Assembly (NCBI GenBank): GCA_944363045.1
Contig: CALVTT010000005.1
Coordinates: 1-58,079 of the forward strand
Length of the DNA: 58,079 nt
Origin: an uncultured Clostridia bacterium
GTDB taxonomy: Bacteria; Bacillota; Clostridia; Christensenellales; Borkfalkiaceae
Direction of reading: 5' to 3'
Shown here: positions 1 to 8,025 of the stretch, in pieces
Numbering within the stretch: the stretch's first letter is position 1
Layout: each line of letters starts with the position of its first letter
Position numbers and translations under genes: made by a program
Notes under the pieces: model-generated
What the model was told of the DNA's origin: nothing
Database searches by the model: none
Seen by the model: only the letters and a program-made list of their open reading frames with translations

Positions 1-21
1 ATTTCCAACAATTTACTCCGC

Positions 22-43
22 AAGCGGCTCATACCGCTTTTTT
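22..43 (+). terminator. Intrinsic terminator of a gene left of the window
   Basis: A 6-bp stem (AAGCGG / CCGCTT) with a CTCATA loop runs into six T residues on the plus strand. It would end a plus-strand transcript that enters the window from the left. Confidence 0.7.
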
Positions 44-126
44 GTCATGCTCTTTTTTACCAGAAAAAATTTTTCTGCTTTCTTTGATCTTTCGCTTGAC
101 TTTTCAATAGTTAGCTCCTTTTTCAT

Positions 127-155
127 ATTTTACCAAAGGATGGGGGGTTTGTCAA
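127..155 (-). promoter_or_regulatory. Minus-strand sigma-A promoter pointing out of the window
   Basis: On the minus strand TTGACA (150-155) is followed after exactly 17 bases by TAAAAT (127-132). It points left. A 25-codon TTG-initiated minus-strand frame preceded by an AAGGAG-like site follows, but that site overlaps the expected transcription start, so I do not call it as a gene. Confidence 0.6.
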
Positions 156-163
156 CGGGGTTT

Positions 164-192
164 TTGATAATTTTTCTTGTTTTGCACATATT
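164..192 (+). promoter_or_regulatory. Promoter of the DUF1540 gene
   Basis: TTGATA (164-169), 17 bases, then CATATT (187-192). The -35 matches 5 of 6 and the -10 matches 4 of 6 consensus bases. The leader would be short, about 14 bases, and holds the strong AGGAGGTGA ribosome binding site at 201-209. Confidence 0.5.
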
Positions 193-212
193 AGCTCGTG
201 AGGAGGTGAAAT

Positions 213-371
213 ATGGATCGCAATATGATCAACTGTGGCGTTTCGTGCGGCGTATCGGAGTGCAAGTTCAATGTGGACGGCTGCCACTGCGAGCTGGAGA
301 CCATCCACGTCGGCAATACCTGCAATTCAGAGCAGTGCACTTGCTGCGACAGCTTTCAAAAGAGGAGATGA
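213..371 (+). CDS. DUF1540 domain small cysteine-rich protein
   Basis: This 52-residue protein begins MDRNMINCGVSCGVSECKFN and has eight cysteines: C8, C12, C17, C24, C26, C37, C42, C44, plus C45, spaced as in DUF1540 (CxVxxCxxN, then a C-A/E-L-like segment and a terminal CxxCxxF). DUF1540 proteins are common in clostridia and bacilli; several are induced in sporulation or bind metal, but the family function is not established. The start is set by a near-perfect AGGAGGTGA site three bases upstream of the ATG. It lies between its own promoter and a clean terminator, so it is monocistronic. The frame is shorter than usual ORF cut-offs and could easily be missed. Confidence 0.85.
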   Translation: MDRNMINCGVSCGVSECKFNVDGCHCELETIHVGNTCNSEQCTCCDSFQKRR

Positions 372-376
372 CAGGG

Positions 377-398
377 GCCCCGTTCGGGGCTCTTTTTG
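377..398 (+). terminator. Terminator of the DUF1540 gene
   Basis: A GCCCC / GGGGC stem with a GTTC loop followed by TCTTTTTG, five bases after the DUF1540 stop codon. Confidence 0.8.
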
Positions 399-633
399 TT
401 GGGCGAAACGGGGCGGCCGGTGAAAGGGCGAGGGCGAAAGGGGGCGGCTCTTGCGGAGCGGCATAGAAAAGCGCGTAGGAAAGGGTGCGGATGTATAGAA
501 TTTGCATAGCGGCACAAACTGCTGTCACAGCGGCGCTGCCGCTTTGAGATAGAGCCTGCACTTTTGCGGGCGGGGCGTCTTTCGTATTTTCGGGAGGGGC
601 CCGTTTTTATTTGGCGGCGGGGCATAGCAGGGC

Positions 634-653
634 GGGCTCCCCGCATACAATGA
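634..653 (+). promoter_or_regulatory. Candidate sporulation-type promoter element, copy 1
   Basis: The 20-mer GGGCTCCCCGCATACAATGA contains CATACAAT, which fits the -10 consensus of the mother-cell factors sigma-E/sigma-K. A second copy with only two mismatches precedes the gene at 38677. Only six bases separate CATACAAT from the ATG at 658, so the transcript would be almost leaderless. The rest of 372-657 shows no gene or known RNA; it has a weak hairpin near 589-608. Confidence 0.45.
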
Positions 654-657
654 GGGG

Positions 658-1560
658 ATGATGGGGTCAAGGCGGGGGCTAAAAAAACTTGGGCGGGCGC
701 TGGGGCGCGGGTCGGCGTTTCTGCTCATTTTCATCGCGCTTCTCATTGTCCTTCTTCCCGAAAAGAGGGCGGAGACGGCGGCGCGCACGGTGGTCAGGGT
801 GTGGAACGTCGATACCTTCGAGGGCGGCAGGGGCTCGCGCACTTCTTTTTTACAGGGCGTCGCGCGGCGGCTGCAGGGGGAGGGAGCCTATTACCTCGTC
901 ACGAGCTATACCCTCGAGGGGGCGCTCACGGCTTTTTCGGAGGGGGAGGCGCCCGACGTCCTCTCCTTCGGCATCGGGCTCTCCGCCTTTGCAGAGAGGC
1001 TGCTGCCCCTGCCCTTGCGATTTGCGGGCGGGGAGCTGGGCGGAACGACGCTCGCCTATCCCTGGTGCATGGGCGGGTATTATCTCTTCTCCTTGAACGG
1101 CTTTGAGGGGGAGGGGAGGACGGCTCTCTCTGTGGGCGGGGAAAATCTTACCTCTCTGGCGGCGCGGCTCGAAGGCATCGCGGGGGAGGAAACAGAGAGC
1201 GTTGCTGCCTATACGGGCTTTCTTAGCGGCAAATACCGCTATCTTCTGGGCACGCAGCGCGACATCTGCCGCTTTCAGGCGCGCGGCGTCGAGGCAGAGA
1301 TAAAGCCGCTCACAAAGTACAACGATCTCTTTATGTATATCGGCATCCTCTCGGCGGAAAAGCGGGAGGCCTCCCTCGCCTTTTTAGAGGAGCTGCTCTC
1401 CCCCCAAGTGCAGGAGCGGCTTTCGGACATCGGCATGCGGCCGTTCGAGGCAGAGGCGGAGTATACGGTGAGCGTGTTTTCCTCCGCCGAGGCGCTTGCG
1501 GAGATGGCGCGGGCGGCACGCTCGGGGGAAGATGTTGAGAAATACCTGAAAAGTATTTGA
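658..1560 (+). CDS. Membrane-anchored solute-binding-protein-like protein
   Basis: The 300-residue product starts with basic residues and one hydrophobic segment (about residues 20-34, no lipobox cysteine), so it is probably anchored in the membrane with an outside domain. Residues 45-115 (WNVDTFEGGRGSR, then PDVLSFGIG) match the N-terminal lobe of family 1 extracellular solute-binding proteins. It is about 100-150 residues shorter than a typical sugar-binding protein and has no transporter permease or ATPase gene beside it, so it may not serve in uptake. The start is unsure: two tandem ATGs (658, 661) follow GAGGGG with no spacer. The upstream CATACAAT element suggests sporulation-linked expression. 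It precedes murB but murB has its own promoter. Confidence 0.6.
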   Translation: MMGSRRGLKKLGRALGRGSAFLLIFIALLIVLLPEKRAETAARTVVRVWNVDTFEGGRGSRTSFLQGVARRLQGEGAYYLVTSYTLEGALTAFSEGEAPDVLSFGIGLSAFAERLLPLPLRFAGGELGGTTLAYPWCMGGYYLFSLNGFEGEGRTALSVGGENLTSLAARLEGIAGEETESVAAYTGFLSGKYRYLLGTQRDICRFQARGVEAEIKPLTKYNDLFMYIGILSAEKREASLAFLEELLSPQVQERLSDIGMRPFEAEAEYTVSVFSSAEALAEMARAARSGEDVEKYLKSI

Positions 1561-1585
1561 AATCGGACGCGAAATGTGGTAGAAT
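1557..1585 (+). promoter_or_regulatory. murB promoter
   Basis: TTGAAA (1557-1562), 17 bases, TAGAAT (1580-1585). The -35 overlaps the stop codon of the upstream gene. The expected start of transcription is about 8 bases before the TTG start codon of murB. Confidence 0.6.
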
Positions 1586-1599
1586 AGGAGAGATAGGAC

Positions 1600-2484
1600 T
1601 TGACCTTGCACGGCTTGTTAAAGGAGCGGTTCCCGCACCTCAGAGCGGGGGAGTATTTTGACTTTGCACGGCACACCTCCATCGGCTGCGGCGGTACGGC
1701 TGCCGTCTGGGCGGCTCCCGGAAGCGGGGAGGAGCTTGCGGTCGTGCTTGCCTTTTTGCGGGAGAAGGGCATTCCCCACTGCTTTTTGGGAGCGGGCGCC
1801 AACGTACTGCCCCGCGACGGGTTTTTTGACGGCGTCGTCTTCCGCTTTACGGCCTTCAAAGAATTAAAGGCGGAGGGGCGGCTCCTGCGCGTGGGCGCGG
1901 GGGTGACGGGAGGCGCGCTCCTGCGCTTTGCGGAGGAAAACTGCCTCGCGGGCGCGGAATTTTTGACGGGCATCCCCATGACCGCCGGGGGCGCCATAGC
2001 CATGAACGCGGGCGTTCAAGAGGGGCATATGGGCGAGCTCGTCTCGCGCGTCTTCTGCGCTTCGGCGGGGCGCTGCTTCCCTTTGACGGCAAGAGAGTGC
2101 GCCTTCGGGGAGAAGGACAGCATCTTCCTCCATGAAGACATCGCCGTGCTCGGGGCGGAGCTTATGCTCAAAGAGAGCTTTCCCGAAGAGATCGCGCGTC
2201 GCCGCTGTTATTTTCGGACCAAGCGCAGGGCGCTCCCCAAGGGGCGGAGCATGGGCTGCGTGTTCGTCAATCTCGAGGGAGAGAGCGCGGGGGCGCTCAT
2301 CGAGCGGTGCGGGCTCAAGGGGCTGCGCTTCGGCGGCGCGCGCGTGAGCGAGATACACGCCAACTTTATTCTGAATGAAGGGGGAACTTCTGCCGATGTC
2401 TCCGCCCTCATCGGGCTTGTCAAAGAGCGCGTCAGGGAGGAGACGGGCATTTTATTGCGGGAAGAAGTGCGGCGGCTGCCGTGA
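1600..2484 (+). CDS. murB: UDP-N-acetylenolpyruvoylglucosamine reductase
   Basis: MurB is the cytoplasmic FAD enzyme that reduces UDP-GlcNAc-enolpyruvate to UDP-MurNAc in peptidoglycan synthesis. The 294-residue protein shows the FAD-binding segments SIGCGGTA (about 27-34), GAGANVLPRDG (about 64-74) and IPMTAGGAIAMNAG, the GRSMGCVF catalytic-serine loop, and a late glutamate in LREEVRRLP. The usual YRxS segment reads GEKDSIF, with Lys in place of Arg. The start is TTG with GGAG at 1587-1590. The order murB, PHP, whiA is typical of Firmicutes, and the following gene lies 58 bases on in the same direction. Confidence 0.93.
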   Translation: MTLHGLLKERFPHLRAGEYFDFARHTSIGCGGTAAVWAAPGSGEELAVVLAFLREKGIPHCFLGAGANVLPRDGFFDGVVFRFTAFKELKAEGRLLRVGAGVTGGALLRFAEENCLAGAEFLTGIPMTAGGAIAMNAGVQEGHMGELVSRVFCASAGRCFPLTARECAFGEKDSIFLHEDIAVLGAELMLKESFPEEIARRRCYFRTKRRALPKGRSMGCVFVNLEGESAGALIERCGLKGLRFGGARVSEIHANFILNEGGTSADVSALIGLVKERVREETGILLREEVRRLP

Positions 2485-2542
2485 GCGCCGCGCATACCGG
2501 AAGGACGGGAAGAAAAGCACGGAGAAAAACGCAGGAAAGATC

Positions 2543-3313
2543 ATGCAGCTGACATTTGATTATCATACACATACGAAATATTCGGACGGCAAGTCGACCG
2601 CCCTTGAAAATGCGCTTGCCGCCAAGGAGCGGGGCTTGAAGGGCATCGCCATCACCGACCACGGTTTTTCGCACGTCATTTTCGGGGTCAGGCGGCGGCA
2701 GAAGGAGCGTTATTTTGCCGAGATCGACGAAGCTGCCCGCAAGACGGGCTTTCCCGTTCTTCGCGGCATCGAGGAGAACATTTTGAGCCTCGACGGCGCG
2801 TGCGAGCTCACCGAAGCGGACTATGACGATTTCGACGTCTATCTCGTCGGCTTTCACCCCGTCGTCAAGTATCGGGATCTTCCCTCCTTTTGGGAGGGGG
2901 GATGGACGACCTTCCGCTACCGCACGGGCATCAAGCCTTCCGATCGCATGGTGCGGGAGATGACGCGCGCCTATGTTTTGGCGGTGAAAAACAACCCCGT
3001 CGACATCCTGACGCACGTCAATTATCACTGCTTTGCCGACGTGAAGGAAGTCGCCAAGTGCTGCCGCGACTATGGGACGTACCTCGAGATCAGCGGCAAG
3101 AAAGGGCATTTTTCCGACGAAGAGCTTGCAGAAGCCGCGGCGACGGGCGTGAAGTTCGTCGTCAACTCGGACGCGCACGCCCCGGGGCGCATCGGGGATA
3201 TTACTCTTGCCGAGGAGCAGATAAGGCGGGTGGGGGTGCCCCTTCATCAGATCGCCAACATTGAAGGAAGGCTCCCTTCCTTCCGCCTGCAAGCATACAA
3301 GCGCACGCATTGA
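2543..3313 (+). CDS. PHP-domain phosphoesterase
   Basis: This 256-residue protein is a PHP-family metal-dependent phosphoesterase (YcdX or histidinol-phosphatase-like). It carries the metal ligands HTHTKYSD (residues 8-15), ITDH, the glutamate of RGIEENI, GFHP, ILTHVNYH and NSDAH, so all four PHP motifs are present. The natural substrate is unknown. I chose the ATG at 2543 because the domain starts there (MQLTFDYHTHT) and AGGAAAG lies just upstream; the frame is open further upstream but that part overlaps murB. In many Firmicutes rapZ and yvcK stand between this gene and whiA; here they are absent. Confidence 0.85.
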   Translation: MQLTFDYHTHTKYSDGKSTALENALAAKERGLKGIAITDHGFSHVIFGVRRRQKERYFAEIDEAARKTGFPVLRGIEENILSLDGACELTEADYDDFDVYLVGFHPVVKYRDLPSFWEGGWTTFRYRTGIKPSDRMVREMTRAYVLAVKNNPVDILTHVNYHCFADVKEVAKCCRDYGTYLEISGKKGHFSDEELAEAAATGVKFVVNSDAHAPGRIGDITLAEEQIRRVGVPLHQIANIEGRLPSFRLQAYKRTH

Positions 3314-3363
3314 GATCCTGCCGCTTGCCGCCCGCGTAAGGACGGTGCGGCTAAATTTACATC

Positions 3364-4278
3364 ATGGCTAATTTTACTTCGGAAGTCAAACGGGAGCTCT
3401 TTGCGGCTCCCCCGCAAAAACCGTGCTGCAAACGGGCGGCGTTTTTTGCGCTGCTTGCAACGTGCGGCAGCTTTCAGGAGGGGCGCATCGAGTTCGTGAG
3501 CGAGAACGAGCGGCTCTCCGCCCTCTTTTTGGCGCTTGCGGAGAGCGTCTTTGCCGTGCGCTTCGACATCAAGGAGGCCGCCTTCGACCCAAAGCGCGAG
3601 CGGGACAGGCTCACCTTCTCCTATGCGGGCGAAAAGGCGCTTTTCATCGCCACCGAGGCGGGGTTTGCGGACGGTTCTGCCTTCCGCCGGGCGGCGGAGG
3701 TGGAGTGCTGTGCGCTTTCTTGCCTCAAAGCCGCCTTTTTGGGCGGCGGCAGCTGCACCGTGCCCGCCGCGGGCACGAGGACGGGCTATCACCTTGAATT
3801 CGTCTTCCCGCGGGCGGCGGACGCCGAGGCCTTTCAGGCGCTGCTTGTAGAGTTCGACCTCTTAGGGAAATTTGCGCGGAGAGGGGAGCGCACCGTCGTG
3901 TACCTCAAGAGCGGGGATATGCTCTCCGACTTCTGCGCCGTTGTGGGGGCGGAGGGGGCGCTCAGAAAGCTAAACGAGCTCGCCGCCGAGCGGCAGGAAC
4001 GGAACAACTCCAACCGCGTCTCCAACTGCTACGCCCGCAATGCCGACCGTACCGCCATCGCCAGCGTCAACCAACTCACGGCCTTCCGCGAGCTGTACGA
4101 AAAGGGTGTCTTCGAGGGGCTGCCCGAGCCCTTGAAGGAGGCGGCGAGGGCGCGCGTCGAACATCCCACCGAGTCGCTTTTTGAGCTTGCAGAGCGGCTG
4201 GGGGTCTCCAAGAGCTGCTTAAATCACCGCTTCCGCAAGCTCATGGAACTTTACAAAAGCACGGAGGAACATCCATGA
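3364..4278 (+). CDS. whiA: WhiA DNA-binding regulator
   Basis: WhiA is a DNA-binding protein that links cell division and growth (and sporulation in actinomycetes). The 304-residue protein has the N-terminal MANFTSEVKREL signature, a LAGLIDADG-like middle domain, and a C-terminal helix-turn-helix (about 255-295, ESLFELAERLGVSKSCLNHRFRKL). The segment NNSNRVSNCYARNADR is the conserved linker of the family. No good ribosome binding site precedes the ATG; only GTAAGGAC about 25 bases upstream. Its stop overlaps the dnaE start in ATGA, so the two are translationally coupled. Confidence 0.93.
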   Translation: MANFTSEVKRELFAAPPQKPCCKRAAFFALLATCGSFQEGRIEFVSENERLSALFLALAESVFAVRFDIKEAAFDPKRERDRLTFSYAGEKALFIATEAGFADGSAFRRAAEVECCALSCLKAAFLGGGSCTVPAAGTRTGYHLEFVFPRAADAEAFQALLVEFDLLGKFARRGERTVVYLKSGDMLSDFCAVVGAEGALRKLNELAAERQERNNSNRVSNCYARNADRTAIASVNQLTAFRELYEKGVFEGLPEPLKEAARARVEHPTESLFELAERLGVSKSCLNHRFRKLMELYKSTEEHP

Positions 4279-7200
4279 CCGATTTTGTCCATCTGCATCT
4301 GCATACCGAATACAGCCTTCTCGACGGGGCGGTGAAGGTGAAGGAGCTCGTCGACCACTGCGTCAAGAACAACATCAACGCCGTCGCCGTCACCGACCAC
4401 GGCAATATGTACACCTCCCTGCGCTTTGCCGAGGCGTGCAAGAAAAAGGGCATCAAATACATCATCGGCTGCGAGTTCTATGTGACGGACGACTACCGCG
4501 TCAAGAAGGATCAGCACGCAGATCATCTCATCCTGCTCGCCAAGAACAAGGCGGGGTATATCAACCTCGTGCAGATGGACTCCCTCGCCTTTGTGGACGG
4601 CTTTTACTACCGCCCGCGCATCGATTATAATGTATTAAAGGACCACGCGGAGGGGGTCATCTGCCTTTCGGCGTGTCTCGCGGGCAGGCTCCCGCGCCTC
4701 CTCATGAAGGGAGACTACGAGGGGGCGAAGGCGTTCGCGCTCTCCATGAAGGAAATTTACGGGGAAGATTTCTATCTCGAGATCCAGGACCACGGCATCC
4801 CCGAGCAGAAGCAAATTCTGCCGCTCATCGTGCGCATCTCGCGGGAGACGGGCATCCCGCTCGTCGCCACCAACGACGTGCACTATCTTCGCAAGGAAGA
4901 TTGGGAGATGCAGGACGTTCTCATGTGCATCCAGATGAAGAAGACGCTCGACGATCCCGACCGTATGCGCATGGAGACGCATGAATTTTACATGAAGTCG
5001 GGCGACGAGATGGCGGCGCTCTTTCCCGACCTGCCCGAAGCCATCGCCAATACGCGTGTCATCGCCGACAAAGTCTCCGATACCGACACGCCCTTCAACT
5101 TAAAGCCGGACGGCAACCCCGTCTATGATAAGTCGCTCATCCCGCTCTACACGGCGGACGACGGCACGCCCTCGCCCGAATACCTGACGCGCCTCACATG
5201 GGAGGGCCTTCCCAAGCGCTATCCCGTCGTCACGGAGGAGATCAAAAAGCGCGCCGAGTACGAGCTTTCCATCATCATCAAGATGGGCTTTGCCGACTAC
5301 TTTCTCATCGTGTGGGACTACATCAATTGGTCGCGCCTGCATGATATCCCCGTCGGCCCCGGGCGCGGCTCGGGCGTGGGGAGCATCGTCGCCTATGCCA
5401 TCGGCATCACCAGCGTCGATCCGCTGCGCTACGACCTGCTTTTCGAGCGCTTTTTGAACCCCGACCGCGTCTCCATGCCCGACTTCGACGTCGACTTCTG
5501 CACCGCCCGCCGCGAGGAGACCATCGCCTATGTGCGGGAGCGCTATCATCCCGAGAACGTGGCGCAGATCGTCACCTTCGGCACGCTTGCCTCGCGCGCC
5601 GTCATCAAGGACGTGGGTCGCGTCATGCGCGTCCCTTACGCCGAGACCGACCGCGTCACCAAGCTCATGGACGGCAAGTCGACCATCCGCGAACTCTTAG
5701 GGCTCAACCTTGAAAAGTGCAGGAAGGCGGTCATCGAGACGGAGAACGATCCCGATAAGCACGACGAGGCGCTCAAAAAGCTCGCCGACCAGGAGAGCAA
5801 GCGCAACCAGGAGTTCATCGACCTCTATGAGAGCGACGCCACCTTGAAGCGCGTCATCGACATGGGCCTCAAGCTCGAGGGCATGCCCCGCCAGACGGGC
5901 ATGCACGCCGCGGGCGTCGTCATCTGCCGCAAGAAGATCGCCGACAACGTGCCGCTCTCGCGCAACGGCGAGGACATCACCACCCAATTCGACATGAAGG
6001 AGGTGGAGTCCATCGGTATGCTGAAGATGGACTTTCTGGCGCTCACCACCCTCACCGACATCAAAAAGACGCTCGACTACATCAAGGAGGACACAGGCGA
6101 GACGGTGGAATTCACCCAGGCGTGCGACGATGCTAAGGCCTATCAGCTCATCTCCGACGGCGATACGGACGCCGTGTTCCAGCTCGAGCAGGGCGGCATG
6201 AAGAAATTCATGAAGCAGCTGCAGCCCAACTGCCTCGAAGATCTCATCGCGGGCATCTCGCTCTACCGCCCGGGGCCGATGGACTTTATCCCCGAATATT
6301 TGAAGAACAGGTCGGATCCCGCCCATATCCACTACCTCACCCCCCTCTTAAAGCCCATCCTCGAAAAGACCTTCGGTGTCATCATCTATCAGGAGCAGGT
6401 CATGCAGATCTTCCAAAATCTTGCGGGCTATTCGCTGGGGCAGGCAGACCTCGTGCGCCGCGCCATGGCGAAAAAGCACCGCTCCGAGCTGATGGCGCAG
6501 AAGGATAAGTTCATCTACGGCGACATCGACAAGGGCGGCAACATCACGGGGTGCATCAGTAAGGGCATCCCGCCCGAGGTGAGCGCCGAGCTCTTTGCCA
6601 AGATGGAGAGCTTCGCCTCCTATGCTTTCAACAAGTCTCACGCCGCCGCCTATGCCGTCGTCACCTACGAGACGGCGTATCTCAAAGCCTATTATCCCAA
6701 AGAATTTTTGGCGGGCGTCCTCAACAACCGCATCGATAAGATCGAGGAGATCGCAAAATACGTCGTCTACATGAAGGAGAAGCACATCGCGGTGTACCCG
6801 CCCGACGTCAACCGCTCCAAGGCGTATTTCTCCGTGCAGGGGGACGGCCTGCGCTTCGGCCTCTGCGCCCTGCGCGGCGTGGGCATCGGCGCCATGGAGG
6901 AGGTCATCAAGGAGCGCGACGAAAACGGGCCCTTCAAGGACTTCCCCGACTTTTTGATGCGCTGCACCAAGTACGTCAACAAGCGCATGGTGGAGAGCCT
7001 CATCTTAGGCGGCGCCTTCGACAGCTTCGGCTATCACCGCTCGCAGTATGCCGCCGTCTATGAGGACCTCATGCACCGCATCGCGGGCATGGACAAGCAG
7101 AAGAGCGGCGCGCAGCTCTCCCTCTTCGGCACCCTCATCGCCGAGGAGACGCCGAAGGCCGACTATCCCGCTATCCCCGAGTGGCCCTCCGAGGACCTGC

Positions 7201-7862
7201 TTTCCAAGGAGAAGTCCGTCCTCGGCGTCTATGTCAGCGGGCATCCCTTCGAGCCGTTTGCGGGCTATTTCCGCGACGCCAACTTCAACTGCGGCCTGCT
7301 CGCCGACTATGAGGAGGACGAGGAGACGGGGGAGAGGACGTACGCGCAGATCGAGAGCGGCAGGCAGGTCGTCTTCGGCGGGCTCATCGCGGGCGTCAAA
7401 AAGATCAACACCCGCGCGGGCGCGACGATGGCGTTCGTCACCGTCGAAGATCTCTACGGCAGCATCGACTGCGTCGCCTTCCCGCGCATCTACGAGCGCG
7501 CGCGGCACTTCTTAAAAGCGGATGCCGTGGTGAGGGTGACGGGCAAGATCGACATCGCGCCCGACAAGCTCCCCGTCATCGTGGCGGATAAGATCGAAGA
7601 GTTCGTGCCGCCCGAGGAAAAGCGGGAAGCACCCGTGCGCGGCGGCGCGCAGAGCGGCGAAAAGGTGCTGTGGCTGGACGCGAGAACGATGGGGGAGGAG
7701 GACTTTGAAGAGCTCCTCGATACCCTCTCGGGCTACGAGGGGGAGACGCCCGCCAAAGTGCTGCACGGCGGCAGGCGGTACGAATTCCCCGTGCGCCTCA
7801 CGCGCGCCCTGATGGCGGAGTTGAGGACGTTTTTGCCCGAAACTGCCATCAAATTGGTATAG
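4275..7862 (+). CDS. dnaE: DNA polymerase III alpha subunit
   Basis: This is the 1195-residue replicative-type C-family polymerase. In order it has a PHP domain (residues 1-280, HLHTEYSLLDG, VTDHGN), the palm with the catalytic MPDFDVDFC motif (about 401-409) and a further Asp in LKMDFLAL, fingers, helix-hairpin-helix, and a C-terminal OB fold (about 1015-1090, VVFGGLIAGVKKINTRAG). The length fits DnaE1 rather than the longer PolC. The start ATGA overlaps the end of whiA. The product acts in the cytoplasm with the beta clamp. Confidence 0.96.
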   Translation: MTDFVHLHLHTEYSLLDGAVKVKELVDHCVKNNINAVAVTDHGNMYTSLRFAEACKKKGIKYIIGCEFYVTDDYRVKKDQHADHLILLAKNKAGYINLVQMDSLAFVDGFYYRPRIDYNVLKDHAEGVICLSACLAGRLPRLLMKGDYEGAKAFALSMKEIYGEDFYLEIQDHGIPEQKQILPLIVRISRETGIPLVATNDVHYLRKEDWEMQDVLMCIQMKKTLDDPDRMRMETHEFYMKSGDEMAALFPDLPEAIANTRVIADKVSDTDTPFNLKPDGNPVYDKSLIPLYTADDGTPSPEYLTRLTWEGLPKRYPVVTEEIKKRAEYELSIIIKMGFADYFLIVWDYINWSRLHDIPVGPGRGSGVGSIVAYAIGITSVDPLRYDLLFERFLNPDRVSMPDFDVDFCTARREETIAYVRERYHPENVAQIVTFGTLASRAVIKDVGRVMRVPYAETDRVTKLMDGKSTIRELLGLNLEKCRKAVIETENDPDKHDEALKKLADQESKRNQEFIDLYESDATLKRVIDMGLKLEGMPRQTGMHAAGVVICRKKIADNVPLSRNGEDITTQFDMKEVESIGMLKMDFLALTTLTDIKKTLDYIKEDTGETVEFTQACDDAKAYQLISDGDTDAVFQLEQGGMKKFMKQLQPNCLEDLIAGISLYRPGPMDFIPEYLKNRSDPAHIHYLTPLLKPILEKTFGVIIYQEQVMQIFQNLAGYSLGQADLVRRAMAKKHRSELMAQKDKFIYGDIDKGGNITGCISKGIPPEVSAELFAKMESFASYAFNKSHAAAYAVVTYETAYLKAYYPKEFLAGVLNNRIDKIEEIAKYVVYMKEKHIAVYPPDVNRSKAYFSVQGDGLRFGLCALRGVGIGAMEEVIKERDENGPFKDFPDFLMRCTKYVNKRMVESLILGGAFDSFGYHRSQYAAVYEDLMHRIAGMDKQKSGAQLSLFGTLIAEETPKADYPAIPEWPSEDLLSKEKSVLGVYVSGHPFEPFAGYFRDANFNCGLLADYEEDEETGERTYAQIESGRQVVFGGLIAGVKKINTRAGATMAFVTVEDLYGSIDCVAFPRIYERARHFLKADAVVRVTGKIDIAPDKLPVIVADKIEEFVPPEEKREAPVRGGAQSGEKVLWLDARTMGEEDFEELLDTLSGYEGETPAKVLHGGRRYEFPVRLTRALMAELRTFLPETAIKLV

Positions 7863-7905
7863 GGCGGCGCTTTGATGGGACGAGGGCGCAAAAAAGCGCG
7901 TCCAG

Positions 7906-7938
7906 GCGTGAAAAAGCCGTTTAACTGCGTGAAAAAGC
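7906..7938 (+). repeat. Direct repeats upstream of the pfkA promoter
   Basis: GCGTGAAAAAGC occurs at 7906-7917 and again at 7927-7938, exactly 21 bases (two helical turns) apart, and a third GTGAAAA lies at 7941-7947, abutting the promoter. The arrangement looks like a regulator binding array. Confidence 0.45.
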
Positions 7939-7950
7939 GTGTGAAAACTC

Positions 7951-7979
7951 TTTCCTTTTTGCGCGCCAAATGATATAAT
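7951..7979 (+). promoter_or_regulatory. pfkA promoter (extended -10)
   Basis: TGATATAAT is a perfect extended -10 (TATAAT at 7974-7979); the -35 at 7951-7956 is weak. The leader of about 40 bases carries GGAGG at 8013-8017. Confidence 0.75.
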
Positions 7980-8025
7980 GGACGCGGGGAGAATGAGTGA
8001 AAGATACCATACGGAGGATAGGAAG

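Noticed and set aside
40-122. 25-codon TTG-initiated minus-strand frame with an AAGGAG-like site
   Set aside because: The ribosome binding site overlaps or precedes the predicted transcription start, the stop falls in a hairpin loop, and the product matches nothing known.
372-657. Search for a small RNA or riboswitch
   Set aside because: Only short GC stems, no recognisable SRP, 6S, tmRNA, T-box or riboswitch core.
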